A DNA stretch of 64,000 bases, from the NCBI RefSeq assembly GCF_024343575.1, contig NZ_RJUA01000004.1, forward strand, positions 124,001-188,000, in the 5' to 3' direction. Below, piece by piece: positions 28,444 through 38,331 of the stretch (position 1 is its first letter; every line of letters starts with the position of its first letter). The position numbers and the translations under genes are program-made. This DNA is from Lacihabitans sp. LS3-19 (GTDB lineage Bacteria; Bacteroidota; Bacteroidia; Cytophagales; Spirosomataceae). Under the pieces are notes generated by a model, which saw nothing but the letters and a program-made list of their open reading frames with translations, was not told where the DNA came from and ran no database searches.

Positions 28444-30962
28444 TATTTTTTGTTAAACGAAATCAAATTGGCCATCAATCTGAAAGCACCTGGGACACCC
28501 GCTGGTAATTGCCTAAAAAATGAAAGTCCGGTAAAAATATAAGCTCCTTTTCCATATTTAGTATATAAAAGAGAACCTTCTAACTCTGTTTCACCTTTGT
28601 CTTTTATTGCAAAAACTGTGGTATACTTATCAGACCATTTTTCGGCAAAATACAATCCTCGCTCTTGAACCCAGCCTTCGTAGTCTTTATTTGTTATTTT
28701 ATTTGGATAGTTCAAAATCGGTTCATTGGTATTTATTACCTTCATTTCTGCATCTTCCTCAGTTACTCTTCCTCTACCAATACTCAACGGATAAGGCCCT
28801 AGTTCTTTGGTTTTGACTACGCCATAAAAAGCTTGGGTCTGGTATTGAACAATCAGGTTTCCTCCATTTTTTACATATTCAAATAGTAAGTTTTGAGCAT
28901 TTGGAAGCCAATCTTCCGTATTATATGCCCTTACGCCAACAATAATTGCATCAAATTTTGAGAGATTTCCTGTTATTGTGTTTTCGTTTAGAAAAGTTAA
29001 ATCATAACCAATTTGTCGCAAAGAAGCCGGTACGTCATCTCCTGCTCCAGCTATGTAGGCTAAGTTCTGCCCTTTTTTGATGATATTAATTTTGTTAGCA
29101 ACTGCTTTGGCCTCTGGAAAAACATTCAACTCAGGTATATGGTCATATTTGACTGTTTTCAAAGCTCTTTCATAAGTGCCATTGGGTGTTGTGGCAGAGG
29201 CTTTTATTTCAGTCTCTGAGGTATTAACTGGAGGCGTAACCGTGAAAAATATTTGTTTTTCTTGGTTCTTTTCTGTGAAGGTTACTGGAATAGTTGCTGG
29301 GGAGTATTTCCAGTCTTTACTTAAATTTAATTTTACATCAGCAGTGAGATTAGCCACATTAGACCTAACCATCACGCTTACTTGCTTTGGTTTGTTATCA
29401 GCAAAAATGTAAACCTTTTGGTCTAAGTTTAGCATTATTTCAGGCCTTACTTCAAGATATTTATAAATTTCTCCTACTGCAGGCTCAGTGTATTTATACT
29501 TTATTGGATGAGAGTAATTTATTTTTTCGCCAAAAATATTCAAGGTATACTTAGCCCAAAGTGCATCTGGTGCCATTGGCAATCCTCTGTATTTTTCATC
29601 AGATAATTTATAAAATCCTTTTTCAGATTGTGTCTGTAGCCAATAGGGTTGTGTGATGGCTGCATTTTGCGGAATAATAATTTCCATCGCAAAATCAAGA
29701 TTTTTATTGTATTTGAGATCCAAAGCCAATGTAGTATCTTTTTGTGCCGACCCTGAAATTTCCAATTTTTCTAATTTTACATCAATATCAGATCGATTTA
29801 CTGTATTCGAAAACAGTTTTAACGATTGACCAGGAGAAACCATATAAGTTGAAGGGTTTACTTCACAATAGATACCGCCACAAGCCATTATTATATTTAC
29901 ACATTCTTTAAGCTTGTCTGCTTTATAAACAGATTCTGGAAGGTTTTCTATGGTTTTGTAAACCTTTATTAACCCCTTTACACTTTTGGAAGGATTCGTA
30001 AAATCGAAATTCTTTAAAATTTCCTTCAGTTCAACAGCAACCGCTGCCCCACCAGGTGTTCGGTTCCATGTCAAATCTACACCATCAAAAAGGTCATCTT
30101 TAGCTGGTTCCCCTTTAATACTTACTGCAAAATCATAACGCTCGTTTCTAGTTGGAGCAGAACCAAATCCTTGACTTCTGTGCTTGCTCCGTGCTTCTGC
30201 GGCTATTTCTGAATAAGATTTTCCCAAAAGTGGATTAAAATCAGCCAAAGGGATTTTAATAAATGGTCCATCAGTAGGTTCTGAATTTGTAAATCCTCTA
30301 TTGAAAGAGTTCCAAACTAATCTTTTGGCTTGCCAAACACTAACTGTTTTTAGTTGCTCAGGAAATTTCGTCGGGTCAGCAGCTGCGTCAAATGCTTCAG
30401 CAGACAATACTGCAGATGCAGAATGGTGACCATGCCCGGCTCTTTCATCTGGCGGAAATCTGTTAATAATTACATCAGGCTTGAATTTTCTAATTTGATA
30501 AACCAAATCTTCTAATATTTTTTCTTTACCCCAAGTACTTAGGGCTTCTTCGGTATGCTTAGAAAAACCAAAATCAATTGCTCTCGAAAAGTATTGCTCA
30601 CCGCCGTCAATTTTTCTTGCTTCAAGTAGTTCATGTGTACGTAGTAAACCAACATATTCTCCTTGTTCAGCACCAATAAGGTTTTGACCTCCATCTCCTC
30701 TGGTCATTGCCATGTAGGCAGTTCTGACTTTTTTCTCTTTCGAAAGCCACGAAATCAATAAAGTGTTTTCGTCATCAGGATGTGCGGCAACATAAAGTGC
30801 ATTGCCCACAGTATTAAGTTTTTCTAGGTTTTGGTATATTTCACTACTCGAAATCGCTTTTGTCTGAGCATGAACATTTACCGATAAATAAAAAAGAGAA
30901 CAAAAAAGGCTCGTTTTTTTTATAGATTTGTACCAATCAATTTTTTTTAATGAAATTCTCAT
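28443..30962 (-). CDS. Large exported PIG-L/LmbE-family deacetylase
   Basis: An 839-residue protein with a signal peptide (ends LSVNVHAQ). The N-terminal PIG-L zinc-hydrolase domain (about 50-260) has AHPDDEN near 59 and the HGHH motif near 177. The long remainder has beta-sandwich segments (about 365-640) and a C-terminal alpha/beta part (about 645-835) with IVGVRAYNTEDW and GNLIVQYQTQ, like a GATase/ThuA-type fold. The family removes N-acetyl groups from GlcNAc-like sugars. The substrate here is unknown. It starts head-to-head with the subtilase gene, overlapping it by 13 bases. Confidence 0.87.
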   Translation of the reverse strand: MRISLKKIDWYKSIKKTSLFCSLFYLSVNVHAQTKAISSSEIYQNLEKLNTVGNALYVAAHPDDENTLLISWLSKEKKVRTAYMAMTRGDGGQNLIGAEQGEYVGLLRTHELLEARKIDGGEQYFSRAIDFGFSKHTEEALSTWGKEKILEDLVYQIRKFKPDVIINRFPPDERAGHGHHSASAVLSAEAFDAAADPTKFPEQLKTVSVWQAKRLVWNSFNRGFTNSEPTDGPFIKIPLADFNPLLGKSYSEIAAEARSKHRSQGFGSAPTRNERYDFAVSIKGEPAKDDLFDGVDLTWNRTPGGAAVAVELKEILKNFDFTNPSKSVKGLIKVYKTIENLPESVYKADKLKECVNIIMACGGIYCEVNPSTYMVSPGQSLKLFSNTVNRSDIDVKLEKLEISGSAQKDTTLALDLKYNKNLDFAMEIIIPQNAAITQPYWLQTQSEKGFYKLSDEKYRGLPMAPDALWAKYTLNIFGEKINYSHPIKYKYTEPAVGEIYKYLEVRPEIMLNLDQKVYIFADNKPKQVSVMVRSNVANLTADVKLNLSKDWKYSPATIPVTFTEKNQEKQIFFTVTPPVNTSETEIKASATTPNGTYERALKTVKYDHIPELNVFPEAKAVANKINIIKKGQNLAYIAGAGDDVPASLRQIGYDLTFLNENTITGNLSKFDAIIVGVRAYNTEDWLPNAQNLLFEYVKNGGNLIVQYQTQAFYGVVKTKELGPYPLSIGRGRVTEEDAEMKVINTNEPILNYPNKITNKDYEGWVQERGLYFAEKWSDKYTTVFAIKDKGETELEGSLLYTKYGKGAYIFTGLSFFRQLPAGVPGAFRLMANLISFNKK
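30923..30930 (+). promoter_or_regulatory. Candidate -7 box for the subtilase, inside the PIG-L coding region
   Basis: TAGATTTG matches TAnnTTTG, 20 bases before the subtilase ATG. It lies within the signal-peptide codons of the opposite-strand PIG-L gene. Confidence 0.45.
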
Positions 30963-33790
30963 TTGGTTTTTTTATAATTTTTCTTATCAATTTTAATAGT
31001 TTTTCCCAAAAAGGTCAAAGTCAATTTGTAGTTGGGGAAATATATGTTAAAGTAAAAGCAATAAATGCCAAAACAATAAAAACAAACTCTAAAACTGTAG
31101 TTATTAGTGAAGAATTACCTTTTTTGAGTAATATAAAAGCTTCAAAAAATATTACCAAAGCTGAAAAGCCGTTTTTGAATCTCAAAAATAAGGATTTAAA
31201 TAATATTATCAGATTAAAAGTATCAGAAAGCCAGAATATTGATGATTTAATAGCTCAATTAAAAGACGAAGGGTATTATGAGTATGTTGAGAAAATACCT
31301 TTAAGGAGCATAATATCAACGCCTAACGATCCAAGTTTTGCAACACAATGGTCATTGACTAAAATAAATGCACCGCAAGCTTGGGATGTAAACCCTGGTG
31401 GAAGTAATATAGTAGTGGCTGTTGTGGATAACGCCATCCAAACAACGCATCCTGATCTCGCTGCAAATATGCTTGCAGGCAAGGATATGTCCTCAGAGTT
31501 GGATTTTGACCCAAATCCACCTAATGATAATTTTTCTCATGGAACTCATGTAGCAGGTATTTTATCTGCGGTTACCAACAATTCCATAGGTATTGCGGCC
31601 GCAGCAAATAATAAAGTGAAGATAATGCCCATCAAAGCTACGCCTGACGATGGCAATCCTAACAGCATATATTATGGTTTTGAAGGTGTAGTCTGGGCGG
31701 TAGATCATGGAGCAAAAATCGTTAGTTTGTCTTGGGGAGGAGTTGGATATTCAAGTGCTGAGCAAGATGTAATGAATTATGCGTTTGATAATAATGTAAT
31801 AGTTGTAGCGGCGGCAGGGAATGATAATAATGCGGAACCAAGTTATCCAGCGGCCTACAATCATGTGATATCTGTGGCAAGTTTAGATGCCAATGACGCA
31901 AAGAGTTCATTTAGTACTTTTGGTTCTACCGTAGATATTTCAGCACCTGGAAGGTCTATTTTAAGTACTTTACCCACTAATACTTATGCTTCTTACAGCG
32001 GTACTTCTATGGCTACTCCATTGGTGGCATCATGTTTAGGATACCTTTGGTCTTGTTTTCCTACTTTAACAATGGCAGAGTTAGAAATACTGTTAAAAAG
32101 TACTGCAGATGATATCTCAAGCCAAAATCCTGGGTTTGATGGAAGTTTAGGAGCAGGTAGAGTGAATCTTCTCAATGCGATTTCTTGTGCCAATGAAAAC
32201 ATTGATCAATTAAGTTTGAATATCTCTCCAAGTCGTTTTTTCTGTGTAGGCGATAGTGCCATTATAGCCGTTCCATTTATTTCAGGTGCAAATTATTCAT
32301 GGAAACTAGACGGAAATGCCATTACAGGCACAGATTCTTCTATTTACGCAAAAAATGAAGGCGTTTATTCTTTAACTATTTCCAAAAACTCTTGTATTAA
32401 AACACTCATATCTAAGCCTTTTGTGTATAATTTATTATTAAGTGAAAGTCCAGTTGCTGATCCAAAAATCAGTATGTATTGTTCTGGAATTCCTGATACT
32501 TTGAAGGCATTAAGCCCTATTTGTTCTTTTCCAGAGTTTTATCAAAAAAACTACGTTGGTCCAACAGTTGGATATGATGGATATGACCAATCGGGCGATG
32601 ATATGACAATTCTCTTGCAAAATACCGTCGGATTGATCGATTCTTTAGAGGTTAGCATAACTTGGCAAAAGAAAGATGGCGGCGGTGCGATTTCATGTGG
32701 AACTGTTGATGCTGGAGGAATTCCTTATAATGAAGAGGTTAGTTTTAAAATTTTAAGTCCTTCTGGTCAAGAATTGATTTTAGTTTCTGAAGGTACTTAT
32801 GCTAGAGGATTGGTAACAAGTGGTGAAGTTACAACCGTTTTTAAAAATAGTGCCCCGTCAATTGGTTCAAATTCGCTTCCAGCTTCTGGTAGTTTTGCTC
32901 CACAATCTTCTTTTGCCATTTTAAATGGAGAAAATGCCAATGGGGTATGGAAATTACTGCCTTCTGACAATTCATTTCTAGATCCGCTTTGTGTGTCAGG
33001 TTTCAGTATTAAAGTTTACACAAATGCCCATTTGTCTACAAATGTTACTACATGGTGGGACAACGCCACTGGAGGAAACCTGATTTCTTCTAACTCAGAG
33101 TTGATTTTAAGTAATTTACCTGTAGGTATAAATGAATATTTTACTCAAAATCAATGTACTGGATTGTGCCCATCTCCAAGAACAAAAGCAGAGGTTTATA
33201 TTAAAAATACTCCTGAAATTGTTGGTTTCCCGAAAGACGATATTTTACTGACACAAGCTCAAGCTCAGGAAATTATGTATTCTACTAATATTCAAGTATC
33301 TAAAAATGCTTCAAATTTATACTATGTGTCTGGAACAAATATCTACAGCCAGAATTTCAATTATTTGATTTCTTCTTCACCGCCTTTACGTTCGCCAGTA
33401 AGCTTTTGTAATACTGCAAATTATGGACTTTTGGCAATGGGCTGTACAGGGACAGTTTTATGGAGTAATGGCGAAACCAACCAAGGCGTGTATTTGCAAA
33501 ACATAAATAATGAATATCAAATTACTGCAACTTGTCAGCAAGCCTGGAATTGTCCTGTTCCATCCCCTACTACATTTAGTTTTTTTAAAGCCAATGCAAA
33601 CCAAACCATAGACGGAATTGTAGATGGGAATCTTACTCAAAATACATTTGCTAAAAAACTTACTTCAGTTCAAAAAATAATTCCTACTACAAATATTTTA
33701 TATCAAGCCAATGAAAGCATTTTGCTTAGTCCGGGTTTTTCTGTAAAAGCAGGAAATGTGTTTACTGCCAAAATTGGAGGCTGTTTTTAA
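30950..33790 (+). CDS. Secreted S8 subtilisin-like protease with P-domain-like, Ig-like and coathanger C-terminal regions
   Basis: A 946-residue protein with a signal peptide (ends NFNSFSQ), an inhibitor-like prosegment (about 25-120) and the S8 domain (about 130-410). The catalytic Asp is in VVDNAIQTTHPDL near 158, which has DNA where DTG or DSG is usual. His is in SHGTHVAG near 197, the oxyanion Asn in AAAGNDNN, and Ser in YSGTSMATP near 350. Downstream lie an Ig-like region (about 425-490), a P-domain-like beta sandwich (about 520-700, GVWKLLPSDNSFLDPLC), a second Ig-like segment and the C-terminal ILLSPGFSVKAG/GGC module shared with the purple acid phosphatase. Confidence 0.92.
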   Translation: MKFSFGFFIIFLINFNSFSQKGQSQFVVGEIYVKVKAINAKTIKTNSKTVVISEELPFLSNIKASKNITKAEKPFLNLKNKDLNNIIRLKVSESQNIDDLIAQLKDEGYYEYVEKIPLRSIISTPNDPSFATQWSLTKINAPQAWDVNPGGSNIVVAVVDNAIQTTHPDLAANMLAGKDMSSELDFDPNPPNDNFSHGTHVAGILSAVTNNSIGIAAAANNKVKIMPIKATPDDGNPNSIYYGFEGVVWAVDHGAKIVSLSWGGVGYSSAEQDVMNYAFDNNVIVVAAAGNDNNAEPSYPAAYNHVISVASLDANDAKSSFSTFGSTVDISAPGRSILSTLPTNTYASYSGTSMATPLVASCLGYLWSCFPTLTMAELEILLKSTADDISSQNPGFDGSLGAGRVNLLNAISCANENIDQLSLNISPSRFFCVGDSAIIAVPFISGANYSWKLDGNAITGTDSSIYAKNEGVYSLTISKNSCIKTLISKPFVYNLLLSESPVADPKISMYCSGIPDTLKALSPICSFPEFYQKNYVGPTVGYDGYDQSGDDMTILLQNTVGLIDSLEVSITWQKKDGGGAISCGTVDAGGIPYNEEVSFKILSPSGQELILVSEGTYARGLVTSGEVTTVFKNSAPSIGSNSLPASGSFAPQSSFAILNGENANGVWKLLPSDNSFLDPLCVSGFSIKVYTNAHLSTNVTTWWDNATGGNLISSNSELILSNLPVGINEYFTQNQCTGLCPSPRTKAEVYIKNTPEIVGFPKDDILLTQAQAQEIMYSTNIQVSKNASNLYYVSGTNIYSQNFNYLISSSPPLRSPVSFCNTANYGLLAMGCTGTVLWSNGETNQGVYLQNINNEYQITATCQQAWNCPVPSPTTFSFFKANANQTIDGIVDGNLTQNTFAKKLTSVQKIIPTTNILYQANESILLSPGFSVKAGNVFTAKIGGCF

Positions 33791-33898
33791 AAGTTAAGCC
33801 TAAGAAAAAAAGCAGATTTTATTCAAAGAATTATTGAGATTTTCATAAAAAAAATATTTTTAATTCAGTTTTACTTTTTTATTGTGTCCTTCTCGTCT

Positions 33899-33906
33899 TA
33901 TTTTTG
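33899..33906 (+). promoter_or_regulatory. Candidate -7 box for the pyrophosphatase gene
   Basis: TATTTTTG followed by C matches TAnnTTTG and lies 43 bases before the ATG at 33949. This favours that ATG over an in-frame TTG at 33904, which overlaps the box. Confidence 0.45.
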
Positions 33907-33948
33907 CAAAATTTTTTACTTAAAATTCTTAATTTAAACCGTTTTTAT

Positions 33949-36594
33949 ATGAATTCAATTGTTTATTTGGTTCCATTATTCGGTATTGTCGGATTGTTAT
34001 ACACAGCTTGGAAGTTCAACTGGGTATCACGTCAAGACGCCGGTGATGAAAACATGCAAAGATTATCAGGTTATATAGCCGATGGTGCAATCGCATTTTT
34101 AAAAGCTGAATGGAAAGTGTTAGCTATGTTTGCTATTCCTACAGCTATTATATTGGCATGGTTAGGTATGGATGAAGGTACTATCGAAAACCCAATTCAT
34201 TCTTCGCCAATTATCGCTGTAGCTTTTTTAATAGGTGCTATTTTTTCAGCTTTTGCTGGATACATTGGTATGTTAGTAGCTACAAAAGCCAACGTTAGAA
34301 CGGCTCACGCTGCAAGAACCTCTTTAGCTAAAGCTCTCAATGTTTCATTTACAGGAGGTTCTGTAATGGGAATGGGCGTAGCAGGCTTAGCAATATTAGG
34401 TTTAGGGGGCTTGTTTATAGCATTTTACAATATATTTGCTCAAGGTCAAGCTTTGACTTCTGACGAAATGAAAAAGGCTATCGAAGTTTTAGCTGGATTT
34501 TCATTAGGAGCTGAATCAATCGCTTTGTTTGCAAGAGTAGGTGGTGGTATTTATACCAAAGCTGCTGACGTAGGTGCTGACCTTGTAGGAAAGGTTGAAG
34601 CTGGAATTCCAGAAGATGACGTTAGAAACCCAGCAACAATTGCGGACAACGTAGGTGACAATGTGGGTGACGTGGCAGGTATGGGAGCTGACCTTTTCGG
34701 TTCTTATGTGGCTACTATATTAGCTACTATGGTGCTCGGTCAAGAAATTTCGGTTACAGATAATTATGGTGGTTTTTCACCGGTTCTATTGCCGATGTTA
34801 ATAGCAGGTGTGGGTCTTTTGGCTTCAATGGTAAGTACGTTTTTTGTGAAAGTTAAAAACGAGACTGATTCTGTACAAAATGCATTGAATCTTGGAAACT
34901 GGTTGTCAATTGTAATTACTTTGGTTGCTTCTTTCTTCTTGGTTAAACATATTTTACCTGAGAACCTTAATTTAAGAGGTTTTGAGTTTACTTCAATGGA
35001 CGTGTTTTATGCGATTGTGGTAGGGTTAATTGTAGGTACTTTGATGTCTATCATTACTGAATATTACACTGCGATGGGCAAAAGACCTGTTCAATCTATC
35101 ATAGAAAAATCAGGAACTGGTCATGCTACAAACATTATTGGTGGTCTTGCAGTAGGTATGGAATCTACAGTGTTACCAATTTTAGTGTTGGCTGCTGGTA
35201 TCATATTCTCTTATGCTTTTGCTGGTATTTACGGTGTTTCTATCGCTGCTGCTGGTATGATGGCTACAACTGCTATGCAATTGGCAATTGATGCATTTGG
35301 TCCAATTGCTGACAATGCTGGTGGAATTGCCGAAATGTCACAGTTACCTGCTGAAGTTCGTGAAAGAACTGATAATTTAGATGCTGTAGGTAACACGACT
35401 GCCGCTACAGGAAAAGGTTTTGCCATAGCGTCTGCTGCACTTACTTCATTGGCTTTGTTTGCAGCTTTTGTTGGTATTGCGGGTATAGATGCTATTGATA
35501 TTTATAAAGCACCTGTTTTAGCTGGATTGTTTGTAGGTGGTATGATACCATTTATTTTCAGTGCATTATGTATTTCAGCTGTAGGTAAGGCTGCTATGGA
35601 AATGGTGAACGAGGTTAGACGTCAGTTTAGAGAAATTCCAGGTATTATGGAATATAAAGCTCAACCTGAATACGAAAAATGTGTAGAGATCTCAACGAAA
35701 GCTTCTATAAAGCAAATGTTGTTGCCAGGAGCTATTGCTCTTTTGGTACCCGTAATTATCGGTTTCGGATTTAAAGGTGTTTTTGAAACAACAAGTTCTG
35801 CTGAGATTCTTGGTGGACTTTTGGCTGGTGTTACAGTTTCAGGTGTTTTGATGGGTATTTTCCAATCAAATGCTGGTGGTGCATGGGATAACGCAAAGAA
35901 ATCTTTCGAAAAAGGTGCTTTGATTGGAGGTGAAACTTTCAAAAAAGGTTCAGAACCACATAAAGCAGCAGTAACTGGTGATACTGTTGGGGATCCTTTC
36001 AAAGATACTTCGGGTCCTTCAATGAACATTTTAATTAAATTAATGTCTATCGTTTCCTTGGTAATTGCTCCTTACATCGCTGTTGAGAAATCAGCACATG
36101 CCACTGAGGTAGAAGTACCTACAGAAATCGTTGTAGTTGAAAACTTATCGAAAGAACTTTCGACTGGTGTAAAACTTTCTTTCGCTAAAGGTGGAATCGA
36201 AGATAACTTAATCAGTTTTATAGAAAACTCAGAAGCAGAAGCAGGGAAAGACAATTGGTTTAATTTTGTCAATCTTAATTTTGAAACTGGAAGCGATAAA
36301 TTAGATGCTAATTCAACACTTGAGGTTAGTAATATTGCTGAAATCATGAAAGCATATCCAGAAGTTGGAATTAAAGTTGGAGGATATACCGATAATGTTG
36401 GTAATCCTGCTTCAAACTTAGAACTATCTGGCAAAAGAGCATCTTCCGTAAAGGCAAAGCTTGTGGAAATGGGAATTGCTGATAGCAGATTAGAGTCAGA
36501 AGGATACGGTGAGCAACATCCTGTAGCTTCTAACGACGAAGAAGAAGGTCGTAAAATGAATCGAAGAATTGCTGTTTCTGTAAGAAAGAAATAA
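33949..36594 (+). CDS. hppA: Membrane-bound ion-pumping pyrophosphatase fused to a C-terminal OmpA domain
   Basis: An 881-residue inner-membrane pump that hydrolyses pyrophosphate to drive H+ or Na+ export. The 16-helix M-PPase core (to about 710) has [18 protein letters not shown] near 205, the [21 protein letters not shown] repeat, and [10 protein letters not shown] near 481. Ala, not Lys, at the diagnostic position points to the K+-dependent subfamily. After a final helix and linker, residues about 770-880 form an OmpA-type peptidoglycan-binding domain: [32 protein letters not shown] and NRRIAV. M-PPase C-termini face the periplasm, so the fusion could anchor the pump to the wall. Na+ versus H+ specificity is not decided here. 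Confidence 0.95.
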   Translation: MNSIVYLVPLFGIVGLLYTAWKFNWVSRQDAGDENMQRLSGYIADGAIAFLKAEWKVLAMFAIPTAIILAWLGMDEGTIENPIHSSPIIAVAFLIGAIFSAFAGYIGMLVATKANVRTAHAARTSLAKALNVSFTGGSVMGMGVAGLAILGLGGLFIAFYNIFAQGQALTSDEMKKAIEVLAGFSLGAESIALFARVGGGIYTKAADVGADLVGKVEAGIPEDDVRNPATIADNVGDNVGDVAGMGADLFGSYVATILATMVLGQEISVTDNYGGFSPVLLPMLIAGVGLLASMVSTFFVKVKNETDSVQNALNLGNWLSIVITLVASFFLVKHILPENLNLRGFEFTSMDVFYAIVVGLIVGTLMSIITEYYTAMGKRPVQSIIEKSGTGHATNIIGGLAVGMESTVLPILVLAAGIIFSYAFAGIYGVSIAAAGMMATTAMQLAIDAFGPIADNAGGIAEMSQLPAEVRERTDNLDAVGNTTAATGKGFAIASAALTSLALFAAFVGIAGIDAIDIYKAPVLAGLFVGGMIPFIFSALCISAVGKAAMEMVNEVRRQFREIPGIMEYKAQPEYEKCVEISTKASIKQMLLPGAIALLVPVIIGFGFKGVFETTSSAEILGGLLAGVTVSGVLMGIFQSNAGGAWDNAKKSFEKGALIGGETFKKGSEPHKAAVTGDTVGDPFKDTSGPSMNILIKLMSIVSLVIAPYIAVEKSAHATEVEVPTEIVVVENLSKELSTGVKLSFAKGGIEDNLISFIENSEAEAGKDNWFNFVNLNFETGSDKLDANSTLEVSNIAEIMKAYPEVGIKVGGYTDNVGNPASNLELSGKRASSVKAKLVEMGIADSRLESEGYGEQHPVASNDEEEGRKMNRRIAVSVRKK

Positions 36595-36614
36595 TAATTC
36601 AGAAAAATAAATCT

Positions 36615-36646
36615 AAAAGCCGCTCAAACTCTTGAGTGGCTTTTTT
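36615..36646 (+). terminator. Terminator of hppA
   Basis: A 13-bp stem with one G-T pair (36615-36627 with 36632-36644, loop ACTC) runs into T6. It ends 19 bases before the next start codon. Confidence 0.9.
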
Positions 36647-36664
36647 CGTAAAAAAATATTGAAA

Positions 36665-37408
36665 ATGTCTTTTTATTTTACCGTATTACAGTGGTCTTTT
36701 GTTTTGATTGCCAGTTTTATTATTGGTGTATCTAAAGCCGGCATAAAAGGTATAGATATGCTAAATGTACTATTAATGGCGGTTGTTTTTGGAGGAAAAG
36801 CTTCCACTGGCGTAGTATTGCCTCTTTTGTGTATTGCTGATATTATGGCGGTAATAGTTTACAAAAGACATGTGGAATGGCAGTATTTCAAAAAACTAAT
36901 GCCAGCCATGGTTGTTGGGGTTTTGTTGGCTGTTTGGGTTGGAAATGGTATTGATGAAGCCATGTTTAAGAAAATCATCTCGGTTATTATAGTTCTAACG
37001 ATTGTCCTAATGCTTTTTCTTGAAAACACAAAGGATGCACACTTCCCCTCAAAATATTGGTTTAGCGGCACTATGGGATTGATTTCAGGTTTTACAACTA
37101 TGATGGGAAACCTTGCAGGAGCATTTTCTAATATTTATTTTTTAGCTCTTAAACTTGATAAAAAAACATTTATAGGCACAGCAGCTTGGGTATTTTTGGT
37201 GATTAATTTATTCAAGGTTCCGTTTCAAGTTTTTGTTTGGGAAACCATAAACACTCAAACTTTTTTATTAGATATTGTACTTTTGCCGGCCTTGTTTTTA
37301 GGTTTTTATGTGGGTTTAAAATTGGTTGGAAGAATCAACGAAAAGTTGTTTCGCAAACTTGTTATGATAATCACTTTTTTAGGAGCACTTTTGATATTAT
37401 TTAGGTAA
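36665..37408 (+). CDS. TauE/SafE-family anion permease
   Basis: A 247-residue protein with about eight membrane helices. It has the family's twofold repeat: FIIGVSKAGIKGIDML near 19 and, in the second half, SGFTTMMGNLAGAFSNIYFLALKL-type residues near 138-160. Members export or import sulfite, sulfonates or related small anions. No sulfur genes are adjacent, so the substrate is open. The ATG at 36665 is preferred over an in-frame TTG inside the preceding terminator. Confidence 0.88.
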   Translation: MSFYFTVLQWSFVLIASFIIGVSKAGIKGIDMLNVLLMAVVFGGKASTGVVLPLLCIADIMAVIVYKRHVEWQYFKKLMPAMVVGVLLAVWVGNGIDEAMFKKIISVIIVLTIVLMLFLENTKDAHFPSKYWFSGTMGLISGFTTMMGNLAGAFSNIYFLALKLDKKTFIGTAAWVFLVINLFKVPFQVFVWETINTQTFLLDIVLLPALFLGFYVGLKLVGRINEKLFRKLVMIITFLGALLILFR

Positions 37409-37480
37409 AAAAATCCTTTTAATAGCTCATTCAGGCCATTTGTTCCTGATTTTTTGTATATTTAATTTGAAATTGACAAT

Positions 37481-38317
37481 ATGGAAGTAGGTAAATATAA
37501 TACTTTACAAATACTAAGAGGAACGAGCGTAGGTATGTACTTGGGCGACGAAGAAGGAAACGACGTCCTTTTGCCACATAAATACATACCTGAGAATGCT
37601 CAGATTGGAGAAGATATTGAAGTCTTCATCTACAGAGATTCGGAAGATAGGCTTATAGCAACTACCCTAAAGCCTTTTATAACTTTAAACCAGTTTGCAA
37701 TTCTTGAAGTGGTTGCCGTCTCAAAATTCGGGGCATTTTTGGATTGGGGTCTTGAAAAAGACCTTTTTGTGCCATTCAAAGAACAAAATCATAAATTGGT
37801 TACTGGACATTATGTTGCTGCTTATCTTTATTTAGACGAGCAGACAGACCGTTTGGTGGCTTCTGCCAAAGTTCATAAGTTTTTCAAAAACTTAGATGGC
37901 GTAGATTTAGAAATTGGGCAGGAAGTCGATTTGTTGGTATTTGAAAAAACAGATTTGGGCCACAATGTCATCATTAATAATCTTTATAAAGGATTAATCT
38001 ACGAAAACGAGGTTTTTAAACGATTGGCCTGGGGCGATGTAAGCAAAGGCTACGTAAAAACAATCAGAGAAGATGGGAAAATCGATATTTCTCTTCAACC
38101 AATCGGTTTTCTGAAAACTTTGGAGCCCAATGCAAAAGCAATACTTGAAAAACTGGAAAGTTCTGGAGGTGTTTTGAATTTGAGCGATAGCTCGGAGCCA
38201 TTTGAGATAATGGAGATATTGGAAATGAGCAAGAAAAACTTTAAAAAAGCAATTGGCTCATTGTATAAAGACAAAAAGATAAGAATTTTAGAAACTTCAA
38301 TCGAACTAATAAAATAA
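37481..38317 (+). CDS. CvfB/YitL-type S1 RNA-binding protein
   Basis: A 278-residue soluble protein with three S1-like OB folds and a C-terminal winged helix, the architecture of CvfB. The central S1 is the clearest (ILEVVAVSKFGAFLDWGLEKDLFVPF near 72-97). The third is near 185-210 (GDVSKGYVKTIREDGKIDISL). The winged helix occupies about 225-278 (MSKKNFKKAIGSLYKDKKIRI). In other bacteria the family binds RNA and affects expression of virulence or stress genes. Here the role is inferred. The peptidase gene follows after 14 bases, so the two may be cotranscribed. Confidence 0.88.
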   Translation: MEVGKYNTLQILRGTSVGMYLGDEEGNDVLLPHKYIPENAQIGEDIEVFIYRDSEDRLIATTLKPFITLNQFAILEVVAVSKFGAFLDWGLEKDLFVPFKEQNHKLVTGHYVAAYLYLDEQTDRLVASAKVHKFFKNLDGVDLEIGQEVDLLVFEKTDLGHNVIINNLYKGLIYENEVFKRLAWGDVSKGYVKTIREDGKIDISLQPIGFLKTLEPNAKAILEKLESSGGVLNLSDSSEPFEIMEILEMSKKNFKKAIGSLYKDKKIRILETSIELIK

Positions 38318-38331
38318 ACCAAAATTGAATC

